Shown piece after piece: positions 20,337 to 30,996 of a stretch of DNA of 64,000 nucleotides. The notes under the pieces were generated by a model. It was not told where the DNA came from, did no database searches, and saw only the letters and a list, made by a program, of their open reading frames with translations. The stretch is from an uncultured Sulfuricurvum sp. (GTDB lineage Bacteria; Campylobacterota; Campylobacteria; Campylobacterales; Sulfurimonadaceae): NCBI GenBank assembly GCA_903844635.1, contig CAIMUF010000032.1, positions 109,871 through 173,870 on the forward strand, read 5' to 3'. Both the position numbers and the translations under genes were made by a program. Each line of letters starts with the position of its first letter. Positions within the stretch are counted from its first letter, which is position 1.

Positions 20337-20965
20337 TAGATAAATACCTTCGTAATAATTTGGGTGAGGTCTTTGGTGTCAATGATGACATTGGCCTCTT
20401 TTTTAAGAATCTCTTTGGCACAAAATGCCACACGAGTTCCGGCATGAGCGAACATAGAGCGATCATTTGCTCCATCTCCAATGACCATTGTTTCCTCTTC
20501 GGTAATCCCGAAAAGTCCTTGCAGACGTTGCAGCATATCCCCTTTGGAAAAATCGAACATCATATCACCACCCACTAATCCAGTGAGCTTTCCATCTTTT
20601 TCATGCAATACATTGGAAAAATCGGCATCGTACCCAAGGATACTTTTTGCATGCGAAGTCGCCGAGCGAAAACCTCCGCTAAAACAAACGACTTTAATAC
20701 CGCGCGCTTTAAGTGCCGCGATTGTCTCGATGGCACCCGGCATATAAGGGAGATTTTGACAAATTTTTTCTACTTTAGAAAATTCTAAACCTTCCAGCAA
20801 CCCTACTCTCTCACGTAACGATTCAAAAAAATCAAGTTCCCCATTCATCGCCCGCTGTGTAATCGCACTGACTTTCGCCCCGATTCCCAAAGCTTCCGCG
20901 AAAAAATCAATGGTTTCCCCATCCATGAGTGTCGAATCAAAATCAAATACTGCTAACTTAATCAA
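20336..20965 (-). CDS. serB: Phosphoserine phosphatase
   Basis: HAD motifs VFDFDSTLMDGE, CFSGGFRSA, VIGDGANDRSM. Confidence 0.94.
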   Translation of the reverse strand: MIKLAVFDFDSTLMDGETIDFFAEALGIGAKVSAITQRAMNGELDFFESLRERVGLLEGLEFSKVEKICQNLPYMPGAIETIAALKARGIKVVCFSGGFRSATSHAKSILGYDADFSNVLHEKDGKLTGLVGGDMMFDFSKGDMLQRLQGLFGITEEETMVIGDGANDRSMFAHAGTRVAFCAKEILKKEANVIIDTKDLTQIITKVFI

Positions 20966-21016
20966 AAGACATAATCCTCTTTGTTATAATGACGCAATTA
21001 TATCCAAAGGCATCTT

Positions 21017-21919
21017 TTGTTTGAACCTTTTATCGATAAACTCCGCAATAGTACTTTTATAACACTCGAAACAACTCCTTCGCGTTCAGCTCAGTTTGCT
21101 CCCACCATCGAAAAAATTGCGGCTTTGGGATTGGATAAACTCGTAGATGGATTCAGCACCACCGACAATCCGCTGGCTAAACTCAAATACAATGCCCTCT
21201 TTGCCGCAATGAAACTCCAAGATCGTTTTGGCAAACCGACACTCGCCACGATGAGCATGCGTGACCGTAACCGTATTGCTTTACAAAGTGACCTCCTCGG
21301 AGCCAACGAATCAAACGTCCGCGCAATTCTTGCCCTAACCGGAGACAGTGCCCACTATTCCGATCAGCCTCATGCCAAAGGAGTCTTCGAGGGAAACAGT
21401 AAACTACTCCTAGATATTATCACTACTCTCAACAACGGTACTGATATGGCAGAGCAAAAACTTCTCGCTCCCGTCAAAGAGATCTATTCCTTCGCCGTGA
21501 CCGATTCGTATGCAAAAAGCTCAGCTACGCTGCAAAAGAAAATGACCAAAAAAGTAGCCCACGGAGCCATCGCTATCATCTCTCAACCTATATATGATCT
21601 CGAAAATGCTAAAAAGCTGCTCGATATGATGGCGGAAGCAAACCGCGAAAACAATGCTGACTGCGTCCTCGTTTTAGGCTATTTTCCGATTACAAAACTC
21701 CGTACTGCGCGATTTTTAGATGAAAATGTTCCAGGGATTTATGTTCCTCAGGCATGGGTCGAAGCGTTAGAAGCGGCTTCACTTATCAGCCCTGAGGAAG
21801 AGTACAGCGTCGGATTCCAACTGAGTAAAAATCTTTTCGAAGAGCTAAAAGCTCTCCATCCCAAAATCCATATCATGACGGCTAATCAGTTCGAACTTGC
21901 CAAGGCAATTTTGAGCTAA
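21017..21919 (+). CDS. metF: Methylenetetrahydrofolate reductase-like protein, TTG start
   Basis: TLETTPSRSAQFAPTIEKI, ILALTGDSAHYSD, GAIAIISQPIYD. Confidence 0.75.
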   Translation: MFEPFIDKLRNSTFITLETTPSRSAQFAPTIEKIAALGLDKLVDGFSTTDNPLAKLKYNALFAAMKLQDRFGKPTLATMSMRDRNRIALQSDLLGANESNVRAILALTGDSAHYSDQPHAKGVFEGNSKLLLDIITTLNNGTDMAEQKLLAPVKEIYSFAVTDSYAKSSATLQKKMTKKVAHGAIAIISQPIYDLENAKKLLDMMAEANRENNADCVLVLGYFPITKLRTARFLDENVPGIYVPQAWVEALEAASLISPEEEYSVGFQLSKNLFEELKALHPKIHIMTANQFELAKAILS

Positions 21920-21975
21920 CTTCAGCCTCTTTTGGCTATAATCGACTCACTTTATACCAGTAGGAATGACATTTT

Positions 21976-23220
21976 ATGATCGATTTAAAACTTCTTCAAA
22001 AAGATTTTGATGCAACGGAAGCTTCACTTAAACGTAAAAATGTGGACAGTGAGCTAATCAATTCTCTTAAAACTCTTAGTGAAACACTTAAAAGCACCAA
22101 GCTCGTCTACGAAAGTGCCCAAGCGGCTCAAAATGAGCGCAGCCGTCTTTTTGGTCAATATAAAAAAGAGGGTAAAAATACGGATGAACTTAAAGTAGAA
22201 GTTGATGCGGCAAAAGCTCAGTTGGTCGATCTCTTAGAGGCACAGCGTATTGCAGAAGAAGCACTGGAAGCTATCGCCATGCGTGTACCCAATCTCCCAG
22301 ATTCCGATGTCCCTGACGGCGAAGATGAAAACGACAATATTGAACTCAAAAAAGTGCTCACTCCTCCAACCTTTAGCTTTACCCCAAAAGAACATTGGGA
22401 GCTCGCTGAGCAAAATGGCTGGATCGATTTTGAGCGCGGAGTCAAACTTGCTAAAAGCCGTTTTAGTGTCGTGAGCGGGATGGGAGCACGTTTGGAACGT
22501 GCACTTATCAACTTTATGCTTGACTTCAACCGTGAACGCGGGTTTATGGAAGTGAGTGTTCCAATGCTAGTCAACCGTCGTGCATTAGAGGGAACAGGTC
22601 AACTTCCGAAATTTGAAGATGATTTATTTAAAGTGGACGGCGAAGAGCTATTTTTGATTCCCACTGCCGAAGTGCCGCTTACAAACCTTTATGCGGATGA
22701 AATTTTAAATACCACAGAGCTTCCGATTAAAATGACTGGCTATACGTCGTGTTTTCGTAAAGAAGCAGGCTCAGGAGGACGAGATGTACGCGGGATGATC
22801 CGTCAGCATCAGTTTCACAAAGTTGAACTGGTCAGTATCACCAGAGCCGATCAAAGCGACGCCGTATTTGAAGAGATGGTCGCGTGTGCCTCCGACCTCC
22901 TATTGGCACTTGAGCTTCCACATCGCCTTATAACTCTTTGTACTGGAGATTTAGGATTTGGTGCAGCTCGAACAGTCGATTTAGAAGTGTGGCTTCCGGG
23001 GCAAAACACCTATCGTGAAATCAGCTCCGTCTCCAATACGCGAGACTTCCAAGCTCGTCGTGCGAAGATCCGCTACAAAGAAGAGGGGAAAAATGTCCTC
23101 GCCCATACGCTTAACGGTTCAAGTTTAGCCGTCGGTCGGACGATGGTAGCTATTATGGAAAATTTTCAACAAGAAGATGGCAGTATCATCATCCCTGCCG
23201 TATTGCAAAAATACCTTTAA
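21976..23220 (+). CDS. serS: Seryl-tRNA synthetase
   Basis: [12 protein letters not shown]..., [47 protein letters not shown]. Confidence 0.98.
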   Translation: MIDLKLLQKDFDATEASLKRKNVDSELINSLKTLSETLKSTKLVYESAQAAQNERSRLFGQYKKEGKNTDELKVEVDAAKAQLVDLLEAQRIAEEALEAIAMRVPNLPDSDVPDGEDENDNIELKKVLTPPTFSFTPKEHWELAEQNGWIDFERGVKLAKSRFSVVSGMGARLERALINFMLDFNRERGFMEVSVPMLVNRRALEGTGQLPKFEDDLFKVDGEELFLIPTAEVPLTNLYADEILNTTELPIKMTGYTSCFRKEAGSGGRDVRGMIRQHQFHKVELVSITRADQSDAVFEEMVACASDLLLALELPHRLITLCTGDLGFGAARTVDLEVWLPGQNTYREISSVSNTRDFQARRAKIRYKEEGKNVLAHTLNGSSLAVGRTMVAIMENFQQEDGSIIIPAVLQKYL

Positions 23221-23235
23221 ATATAAAGAATCGCA

Positions 23236-25581
23236 ATGGCTGACGAGCAAGAAGAAATAATCATCATCGAAGAGTCTGACGCTGCTGGCGTTGAGGCAAC
23301 TGAAGCTAAGGATGATGAGAGCACTAAAGAAAAGTCGCCTTTTTCTAAAAAGAAAATACTTATTATTGCAGGGGCAGTGGGTGTTTTATTGCTTGGAGGC
23401 GGTGGTATTACCTTCGCTCTTCTCTCTCACTCAGGCGGTGAAGACATAGCGGCTAAAGAAGAACAGCTCATTTCCTCTAAAAATCCCGAAGAGCCTAAAA
23501 TAGAACCCAGCGAGCTTGAAAATATGATCGAGCGTGCCAACTATATGTACGCTAACGGAAACCAAGCTGACGCCCTCAAGCTTTTTGAAAAAATCGCACT
23601 GTATTCCGAGTCGATTTCGCAATACAATCTGGGTGTCGTGAGGCTCAAAGAAAAAGAGTACAGTTCCGCTTTGGAAAACTTTAAACGCTCTATTTCTATG
23701 TCCGAAAACCGTTGTGTCAGCGCGCTGAATGCTGCTGTTTGCTGTCTTCACTTGAAGCAAAAAGAAAATTTTGAGTATTACATCGACTTGGCACACGCCT
23801 ATTTGAATACCGAAAGTAATTCTCCCATGTATTCTTACTATTATTCATTGATCAATTACTATCGCGGAAACTATTTTGAAGCACTTAGCGCCCTAAATCA
23901 TCCCACTACCTCTGAGTATCAGCTAACTCAAAATAAACTCAAAGCTTCTATTGATACTTTATATGGAAATTACAATGGAGCCATTGAATCACTTGAAAAT
24001 CCTATGCAAGAAACTGACTCATTTTCTCTTGGGCTGCTGTATGCCAACAATGGTAATTTGTCTCGAGCCCGTGACTATTTTAACAGTGCAATCATTCAAA
24101 GTAAAAAACCTATACAAGAGAGCCTTTCTTTGGTTTTTGTGAATCTGAAGCTAGGACAGCATCAAGAAGCAAGTGATGTTTTAAAAAAAACAAGTGATAG
24201 ATATCCAGATGATGTTTATACACCCTATCCTCTCAAAGTATTTCTAAAGCCAACACTGTTTAATACCAATACAATCCAAACCGCATATCGAACCATAAAT
24301 GCAAAAGTCCATCCACAAACTTACCCAAAAATTTTTGCATTTACTCCCTACAAAATTTTCAATGCTAATCAGACTATCAGCTATATCCGTAAAGGAAATG
24401 CGAATATTTATATTGATGATATTAAATCCGCCAAAGAATATCTTGAAAAAAGTGCAAATGCGTCTGACGTTGATTACGGAATCGCTCTCGCGGTTCAAAA
24501 AGCATTAAACTTTCAGCTCAGAGACGCGAACACTCAGCTTAAAAAGCTTCTTTTAACTCATCCGCAACACTCTATTTTGCAGTACAATTTAGCGCTTACG
24601 TACGCTCAGTTAGGTGATTACACCAAAGCGTATGATCATTTTCTTCGATCCTATCATTTGGATGCCAATAATTATCTTTCCGGTATTTTCGCCATCATGA
24701 CATCGGAAATGATTTCAAAACCAAATCCAAAACTTATTTCAATTCTCAAAGAAAATCTCTCTCAAGAACCAAAAAATGAAGAGTCAGACCTCTACCAGAC
24801 TCTTTTGTCGATAAGTGAAAACAATTATCCTTCCTCCAGTCGCTGGCTTGATAATCATTACAAAGAGCGTCCTTTATATTTGGTAATGAAAATTATAATT
24901 GCTCAAGAATTGGGAATGGAGGAACAAGCAAAAAAAGCTTCCGAAAAACTCACCTACACCCAGCCACATGATGCGCTGCCTCATCTGCTGTACATTGACA
25001 CCCATTTCAATAATGAAACACCTAAGGCATACGCTCGACTAGCCCTCAATTATCTTAAAAATCAAAAATTAAACAATGAGGATGTCTATTTTGGTCCTCA
25101 AATAGTTCGCGATAAGGCCATTGCTATGGCTGCCATTACTGGAAAACTTGAGCCTTTGATACAAGATCTTGAAACGAAACTTCAGACCACGACTGAAAAT
25201 CGTGCCAATTTAACTTCTGCACTCGCACTTGCACACTTCTACAATCAAGATTTTGAAAAATCTTATGCCCTTTACAACGAAGCTGTTGATACCTATAAGC
25301 TCACCGATGAGCGAACACTCTTTACGGCAGCATCAGCTTCTATTGGAGCGCAGCACTACCAAAATGCCATTGCCCTGCTAGAACTTTCTAAAATGACCAA
25401 TCCCAACTATCTCGAAAATCGATATGCACTTGGATTACTCTACATGCAAGTTCAAAATAATCCCGCAGCCATCATCCAATTTAGCAAAATGGGAAATAGC
25501 GGATTTAAGTCCAATACATTCGATTTTAAAATTGATACGGACAAGCTTGCTCTTGAGCCTAAAGATTATCATCCTCTTTAA
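23236..25581 (+). CDS. TPR-repeat protein with one TM, PflB-like flagellar motor component
   Basis: Acidic N-terminus, single TM, many TPRs; immediately downstream of serS, as remembered for C. jejuni pflB (Cj0390). Confidence 0.7.
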   Translation: MADEQEEIIIIEESDAAGVEATEAKDDESTKEKSPFSKKKILIIAGAVGVLLLGGGGITFALLSHSGGEDIAAKEEQLISSKNPEEPKIEPSELENMIERANYMYANGNQADALKLFEKIALYSESISQYNLGVVRLKEKEYSSALENFKRSISMSENRCVSALNAAVCCLHLKQKENFEYYIDLAHAYLNTESNSPMYSYYYSLINYYRGNYFEALSALNHPTTSEYQLTQNKLKASIDTLYGNYNGAIESLENPMQETDSFSLGLLYANNGNLSRARDYFNSAIIQSKKPIQESLSLVFVNLKLGQHQEASDVLKKTSDRYPDDVYTPYPLKVFLKPTLFNTNTIQTAYRTINAKVHPQTYPKIFAFTPYKIFNANQTISYIRKGNANIYIDDIKSAKEYLEKSANASDVDYGIALAVQKALNFQLRDANTQLKKLLLTHPQHSILQYNLALTYAQLGDYTKAYDHFLRSYHLDANNYLSGIFAIMTSEMISKPNPKLISILKENLSQEPKNEESDLYQTLLSISENNYPSSSRWLDNHYKERPLYLVMKIIIAQELGMEEQAKKASEKLTYTQPHDALPHLLYIDTHFNNETPKAYARLALNYLKNQKLNNEDVYFGPQIVRDKAIAMAAITGKLEPLIQDLETKLQTTTENRANLTSALALAHFYNQDFEKSYALYNEAVDTYKLTDERTLFTAASASIGAQHYQNAIALLELSKMTNPNYLENRYALGLLYMQVQNNPAAIIQFSKMGNSGFKSNTFDFKIDTDKLALEPKDYHPL

Positions 25582-25606
25582 ACAGATCCACTATTCTCAA
25601 CAATTC

Positions 25607-26323
25607 TTATCCGACCATCCGTCGAATAAGATAATACGTAGCTCTGAGAGGGCCGTACAGAAGATACATTGCCCCAAGCAACGCCATCCCCTCGATAGGA
25701 TATACAAACACCATCAATGCGAGAACAATTACCCCGATTAAAAAGCGGGTAAAATGGATAGCACGCATGTTGAGTTTTTTGAAACTTGGATAGCGAATAT
25801 TGCTCACCATAAGAACCGATAAGAGTACAGAAAGAGGCAAAAGAAGTACATGAATATGAGAAATTTGCTCATATCGTTCCATAAGTAAAATGGCCGTTGC
25901 AATCATTATAGCCGCTGTAGGAATTGGAAGACCGATAAACACCGAAGGCTCTATTCGTGACGTCATAACATTAAAACGAGCCAATCTCACTGCACCAAAA
26001 ATGATAAACAACGCACTGGCAACAATACCAATGCGGCCATATTCATCCCCTATATAAAGATACATTAACAAAGCAGGGGCAACACCAAATGCCACAATAT
26101 CAGCCAGGGAATCAAATTCAACGCCAAAATGAGTTGCCGTGTTGGTAAGACGTGCAACACGCCCGTCCAGACCATCAAAAATTAAGGCAAGAAAGATAAA
26201 CCATGAGGCGCTTTCAAAGGAGCTTTGCAGCGCAAGTGATATAGAATAAAAACCAGAAAATATAGAAGCAGCAGTAAAAAAGTTTGGAAAAAGGTAGGCG
26301 ATGGGCGGAGGGTCTTTACGCAT
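25607..26323 (-). CDS. pssA: CDP-diacylglycerol-serine O-phosphatidyltransferase
   Basis: DGLDGRVARLTNTATHFGVEFDSLADIVAFG (CDP-alcohol phosphotransferase motif); start MRKDPPPIAYLFPN at 26323. Confidence 0.95.
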   Translation of the reverse strand: MRKDPPPIAYLFPNFFTAASIFSGFYSISLALQSSFESASWFIFLALIFDGLDGRVARLTNTATHFGVEFDSLADIVAFGVAPALLMYLYIGDEYGRIGIVASALFIIFGAVRLARFNVMTSRIEPSVFIGLPIPTAAIMIATAILLMERYEQISHIHVLLLPLSVLLSVLMVSNIRYPSFKKLNMRAIHFTRFLIGVIVLALMVFVYPIEGMALLGAMYLLYGPLRATYYLIRRMVG

Positions 26324-26960
26324 CGAAGCGTCCAATGACGCTCTCACCTGCTCGCACATCAGCGCCTGGATGAACTGCTAAAGTAACATTGCTTGGAAGA
26401 TAAAGAATTGTTCTTCCCCGAGCTAAGAACCCATAGCGAGAACCTTCTTTCATCTTTTCTCCCTCTTCCCCGTCAATAGCAATTGGAAAACAGCTTCGAT
26501 CACTCAAATGCTCCATAAAGACCTCATTCCCCGAAAGAGATTTAAAAGAGAGCACTACTTTTTCATTTAATGCCTCAGATAGAGGATGATGAAGGGCTAA
26601 CGAAACACCATGACGAACACGACAACCTTCCATAACTCCATCAAAAGGAGCACGTAACATGGATACATTCCACAGCCCGTTAAGAAGTGTAATTTTTTTC
26701 ATCATTCGGTCATTTATAAGCGTCTCTTCAATTCCTAAAACAACACCGTCAACACTGCTGATAACAGACGAGGTTTCGCCCAAGACTGCATTACGTTCAG
26801 GATTTCGAAAAAGAATCAAAAAAGCGATCAATAGTGCACCAATTAAAAATTGAAAAAGATGTAATCCCGTCATGATAAAAAAAAGTAAAACAGTAGCAGC
26901 CAATACTATTGGAAGCCATCCTTGCTTAGAGAGGATAAAAGTATCAGTGTGCATTGCCAT
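26316..26960 (-). CDS. Phosphatidylserine decarboxylase-related membrane protein, probably non-catalytic
   Basis: Psd-like architecture (FRNPERNAV, SSVDGVVLGIEE, GSRYGFLARGRTILYLP) but Ser of the GS cleavage motif and the HVNRAP His are absent. Confidence 0.8.
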   Translation of the reverse strand: MAMHTDTFILSKQGWLPIVLAATVLLFFIMTGLHLFQFLIGALLIAFLILFRNPERNAVLGETSSVISSVDGVVLGIEETLINDRMMKKITLLNGLWNVSMLRAPFDGVMEGCRVRHGVSLALHHPLSEALNEKVVLSFKSLSGNEVFMEHLSDRSCFPIAIDGEEGEKMKEGSRYGFLARGRTILYLPSNVTLAVHPGADVRAGESVIGRFDA

Positions 26961-26968
26961 AAAAACTC

Positions 26969-28894
26969 CTATAGTGCTTTTTTAGGGGATAGCTTTGTTT
27001 CAATATTATTTTCTAACTCATATTTTTCGATAATATCGCGAACTTGATCGCCCGTAATATTTTCTTTTGCATACAACAATTCTACCATTTTTTCGATAGC
27101 ATCGCGATACTCTTCAAGTCGTATTTTAACTTCAACATAACGTTCTTGAAGTGTATTCTTGATGAACTGATCCATCTCTTCTGCCATTTTTTCGCTGTAT
27201 TCTTTGGCTTGCGTCATTCCGCCACCTAAAAAAGTACTACGCTGTTTTTCAAGCACCATTAATCCGGCAACATCACTCATACCGTACATTTGAACCATTG
27301 CTTTAAGAATATCTGTAGCACGTTCTAAATCGTTAGCAGCACCTGTGCTTATCTCTCCGATAAAGACTTCTTCCGCTGATCGTCCAGCGAGCAATACATC
27401 AATCTCAGCAATCAGTTCATGCCGCTGCATAAGATACTTATTCTCTTCAGGAGTATTAAGAGTATACCCCAGTGCTGCAAGTCCGCGAGGCACAATAGAG
27501 ACTTTTGATACTTTTTTAGCTCCCTTGGTCGTTTCCGCCAAAAGTGCATGTCCGCTCTCATGGTAGGCAACAATCCGTTTTTCTTTTTCATCTATTCTAC
27601 GGCTCTTCTTAGAGAGACCGGCAATCGCACGTTCAACCGCTTCTCGCAAATCAGCTTGACGAACCGTTTTTTGACTTTTTCGTCCTGCGAGCAATGCAGC
27701 TTCATTAACAATGTTCGCTAAATCTGCTCCGGCAAGACCTGCTGTTAGGCGGGCAATCTCTTCAAGATCAGCATCACTGTCGATTTTAACACCTTTGACA
27801 TGAACATTTAAAATATCAATACGACCCTGATAATCAGGTTTGTCTACCAATACTTGACGATCAAATCGTCCCGGACGAAGCAATGCTGGATCGAGAATTT
27901 CAGGACGATTGGTTGCCGCTAAAATAATGACTGGTGTATCTGTACCAAAACCGTCCATTTCCGCCAAAAGTTGATTGAGGGTTTGCTCACGCTCATCATT
28001 GCCACCCATCATTCCGCCTGCTGCACGACTTTTACCAATTGCATCAATCTCATCAATGAAAATAATAGAAGGGGCATCTTTTTTGGCTTGTTCGAATAAA
28101 TCGCGTACACGCGCTGCACCGACACCGACAAACATCTCAATAAAGCTTGAACCTGAAACAGAGAAGAAAGGAACTTCTGCCTCTCCTGCAACCGCTTTTG
28201 CCAACAACGTTTTCCCTGTTCCTGGACTTCCTACAAGTAAGACGCCCTTCGGAATTTTAGCCCCTAGTTCCACGTATCGACCCGGAGACTTCAAGAAATC
28301 AACAATTTCTAAAACTTCTTCTTTTGCCTCTTGTGCACCCGCTACATCATCAAATTTTGTTTTTGGTTTTTCAGAATTGACCAGCTTTTTAGAGCTTCCC
28401 ATTCCCAAAATTCCACCACCCATACTTTTTTGCATTCGACCGGCAAAAAACATCCAAATCGCAATAATAATCAAGAAAGGAAATAGCCAACCGAACATTT
28501 CAGTAAACCAATTACTCTCATTAAAACCGCTGTAATCAATATTTTGCTTATCTAAAAGATCCGTTAATTTGGTATCTTCTCCCAAAATACGACGAGTGGT
28601 ATACGCTGTTTTACTAGCACCATCAGCACTTAAAGCACGAATATACGTTTGACCAATTGCAACTTTTTCTACTTGCTTGTTGATAATCAGCTTTTTAAGT
28701 TCAGCATAACTGACTTCTTGCGTTCGTGTTGCAGATGAGCCATTTACTTTTGAGCTTAAGTCACCGCCATCGCCTACAAATGCTTTGAAAAGCATAATAA
28801 TGACAATTGAAAAGATGGCAAAAGTGATTAATGGATTTTTATTAAAAAAATTATCATTTTTATTCGATGGAGTCGGTTTTTCTGGTTGTGCCAC
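26969..28894 (-). CDS. ftsH: ATP-dependent zinc metalloprotease FtsH
   Basis: AAA Walker [12 protein letters not shown] region, HESGH. Confidence 0.98.
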   Translation of the reverse strand: MAQPEKPTPSNKNDNFFNKNPLITFAIFSIVIIMLFKAFVGDGGDLSSKVNGSSATRTQEVSYAELKKLIINKQVEKVAIGQTYIRALSADGASKTAYTTRRILGEDTKLTDLLDKQNIDYSGFNESNWFTEMFGWLFPFLIIIAIWMFFAGRMQKSMGGGILGMGSSKKLVNSEKPKTKFDDVAGAQEAKEEVLEIVDFLKSPGRYVELGAKIPKGVLLVGSPGTGKTLLAKAVAGEAEVPFFSVSGSSFIEMFVGVGAARVRDLFEQAKKDAPSIIFIDEIDAIGKSRAAGGMMGGNDEREQTLNQLLAEMDGFGTDTPVIILAATNRPEILDPALLRPGRFDRQVLVDKPDYQGRIDILNVHVKGVKIDSDADLEEIARLTAGLAGADLANIVNEAALLAGRKSQKTVRQADLREAVERAIAGLSKKSRRIDEKEKRIVAYHESGHALLAETTKGAKKVSKVSIVPRGLAALGYTLNTPEENKYLMQRHELIAEIDVLLAGRSAEEVFIGEISTGAANDLERATDILKAMVQMYGMSDVAGLMVLEKQRSTFLGGGMTQAKEYSEKMAEEMDQFIKNTLQERYVEVKIRLEEYRDAIEKMVELLYAKENITGDQVRDIIEKYELENNIETKLSPKKAL

Positions 28895-28898
28895 GTGA

Positions 28899-29729
28899 TT
28901 ATTCCTTTTTGGTTAATACAAGCGTTACCCATTCGTTTTCAACGATTCGTTCGCTAAGCTCGTATGTTTTGTATGCGCGTAGAACTTTATCTTCATATTT
29001 ATCCATTATTCCTGAGAGAATTAATATCCCTCCATCGCGTAACCGTTTTTTTAGATCGCTGGCAATAAAAACAAGAACATCAGCAACAATATTGGCAACG
29101 ATAACGTCATATACCTCATTTGTCTCTTGAATAGGCCCTTCCCATAATCGACGGAATGATAATCCGTTTTGCTCGGCATTGACAATCGTATTTTCAACGG
29201 AAAGCGGATCAGTGTCACAAGCATCAACAATGGCTCCTTTACGTAATGCTGCCATCGCTAAAATACCGCTGCCGCACCCAACATCCATAAGAGTATCGCC
29301 ATCATTTACGTAACTGGCTATGGCTCGCAAACATGACGCTGTAGTTGGATGATGGCCTGTTCCAAAAGCTAATGCCGGATCAATAGCGATATTTAACATC
29401 CCCTCTTTTGGTGCTTCCCATGTCGGATGAATGTAAAATGGAGCTATTTCTATCGGAGTAATGCCCTGCTGATATTGAGCAATCCAGTCATTATTTTTTT
29501 CTTTGGTCAGAGTTAATTCCAAATCTATCACTTCACCAAGCGCACTTTGAAGCGCTTCAGCAAATTGTTCAATTCCCCAACTCACTGTCTCTAAGTTTTC
29601 TTCACTGCGAACAATAAATCCATCATCAATTTCTTCGAAACCGACAGGTATAACATCGGCTAAAAAATCACCAAATAACTCAATATGAGCTGATGGTTTA
29701 ACCACCAGCATGTAATAATAATCTTGCAT
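28899..29729 (-). CDS. prmA: Ribosomal protein L11 methyltransferase
   Basis: DPALAFGTGHHPTTASCL, DVGCGSGILAMAA. Confidence 0.95.
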   Translation of the reverse strand: MQDYYYMLVVKPSAHIELFGDFLADVIPVGFEEIDDGFIVRSEENLETVSWGIEQFAEALQSALGEVIDLELTLTKEKNNDWIAQYQQGITPIEIAPFYIHPTWEAPKEGMLNIAIDPALAFGTGHHPTTASCLRAIASYVNDGDTLMDVGCGSGILAMAALRKGAIVDACDTDPLSVENTIVNAEQNGLSFRRLWEGPIQETNEVYDVIVANIVADVLVFIASDLKKRLRDGGILILSGIMDKYEDKVLRAYKTYELSERIVENEWVTLVLTKKE

Positions 29730-30103
29730 TACGCCTCAGTGCCGAGGACTGCTGAAAGTTTTTCTTTGAGGACTTGAGGAGTAAAAGGTTTAACAATGTA
29801 GTTGTTAACCCCTGCTTTAAGAGCAGTAATTACTTCTGCTTTTCCGCCTTCTGTCGTAACCATGATAATAGGGAGATCGTTAAAACGAGCATCAGATCGC
29901 ACTTTTTTAACCAATTCCAACCCATTCATCTCAGGCATATTCCAATCGGTAATCAACATTCCAATATCAGGATTTTCATTTAGAGCAGCCCATCCTTGGA
30001 GTCCGTCTTCTCCTTCTAATACCTCTTCGTAGCCAAGACGTGAAAGAGTATTTTTAATAATGCGACGCATTGTTGAGCTGTCATCTACAACTAATAATTT
30101 CAA
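29729..30103 (-). CDS. cheY: Chemotaxis response regulator CheY
   Basis: VVDDSSTMRRIIKNTL, TDWNMPEMNGLEL, VTTEGGKAEVI, KPFTP. Confidence 0.95.
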   Translation of the reverse strand: MKLLVVDDSSTMRRIIKNTLSRLGYEEVLEGEDGLQGWAALNENPDIGMLITDWNMPEMNGLELVKKVRSDARFNDLPIIMVTTEGGKAEVITALKAGVNNYIVKPFTPQVLKEKLSAVLGTEA

Positions 30104-30177
30104 AGCGTTTCCTTTGTAATCTATGTAATTTTAAAGAATAATTGTCCAATAATAGCCAAATGAACTTTGTGTGAAGT

Positions 30178-30876
30178 TTAAAAAAAACGTTTTAGTTCAA
30201 TTCTTCCCTCATAAAACGCTTTTCCGACAATTACACCCTCTATTTCGCCCGTTAAAAGTAACGCTTCAATGTCTGAATCATCTTTAACTCCGCCGCTGGC
30301 AATGGTAGATACTCCCGAAGCTCTTGCAATTTCAAGGGTAAATTCAACATTCACCCCGCTAAGGGTTCCATCCCGTCCCACATCAGTACAAATAATCGCT
30401 TCCACTCCTGCATCCGCAAACAATCGAGCCAAATCAGTTGCCCGCATTTCACTCACTTCACCCCAACCCTCAACCGCTACAAATCCATCAATAGCATCAA
30501 TACCGACCACGATAGGATATTTGGCCGCCATTGTTTTTACAAATTCAGGGTCACGCAACGCAATCGAGCCTAAAATAATGCGATCAATCCCAAGTTCCAA
30601 ATAACGCTGGATGGTTGCTTCATCACGAATTCCGCCGCCAAGCTGAAGCTTGACATTACAATTTTCACGAATAGCTCGGATTTGCTCCAAGTTTTTTGGC
30701 TCACCTGCAAACGCACCGTTAAGATCGACCAGATGTACCCATTGCGCACCCATTTCTTCAAATGTTTTTACCAATTCCCATGGAGTATCGGAGTAGATTT
30801 TTGCACTCTCCATTAGCCCTTTGGTAAGACGAACGGCCTTACCGTCTTTTAAATCGATTGCTGGGAAAATAGTCAT
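30178..30876 (-). CDS. hisA: HisA isomerase (ProFAR isomerase)
   Basis: [17 protein letters not shown]..., [30 protein letters not shown] at 30876. Confidence 0.97.
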   Translation of the reverse strand: MTIFPAIDLKDGKAVRLTKGLMESAKIYSDTPWELVKTFEEMGAQWVHLVDLNGAFAGEPKNLEQIRAIRENCNVKLQLGGGIRDEATIQRYLELGIDRIILGSIALRDPEFVKTMAAKYPIVVGIDAIDGFVAVEGWGEVSEMRATDLARLFADAGVEAIICTDVGRDGTLSGVNVEFTLEIARASGVSTIASGGVKDDSDIEALLLTGEIEGVIVGKAFYEGRIELKRFF

Positions 30877-30905
30877 TTTTACACCTTTTTTAGATATTTG
30901 AATTT

Positions 30906-30986
30906 CCCACATTCTATGTGGGTAGCTTTAGGGGATTGCAAAGGACATATATGTCCTTACCAGCTAAATGAGCTTTGCTCATTTAG
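30906..30986. repeat. Three-hairpin structured element, copy 1 (81 nt)
   Basis: CCCACAT-TCT-ATGTGGG, AAGGACATATATGTCCTT, CTAAATGAGC-TTT-GCTCATTTAG; linker TAGCTTTAGGGG shared with copy 2. Confidence 0.85.
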
Positions 30987-30996
30987 GTGTTTAAGA

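Noticed and set aside
27975-28535. 186-aa plus-strand ORF
   Set aside because: Antisense to the conserved AAA region of ftsH; composition typical of a shadow ORF.
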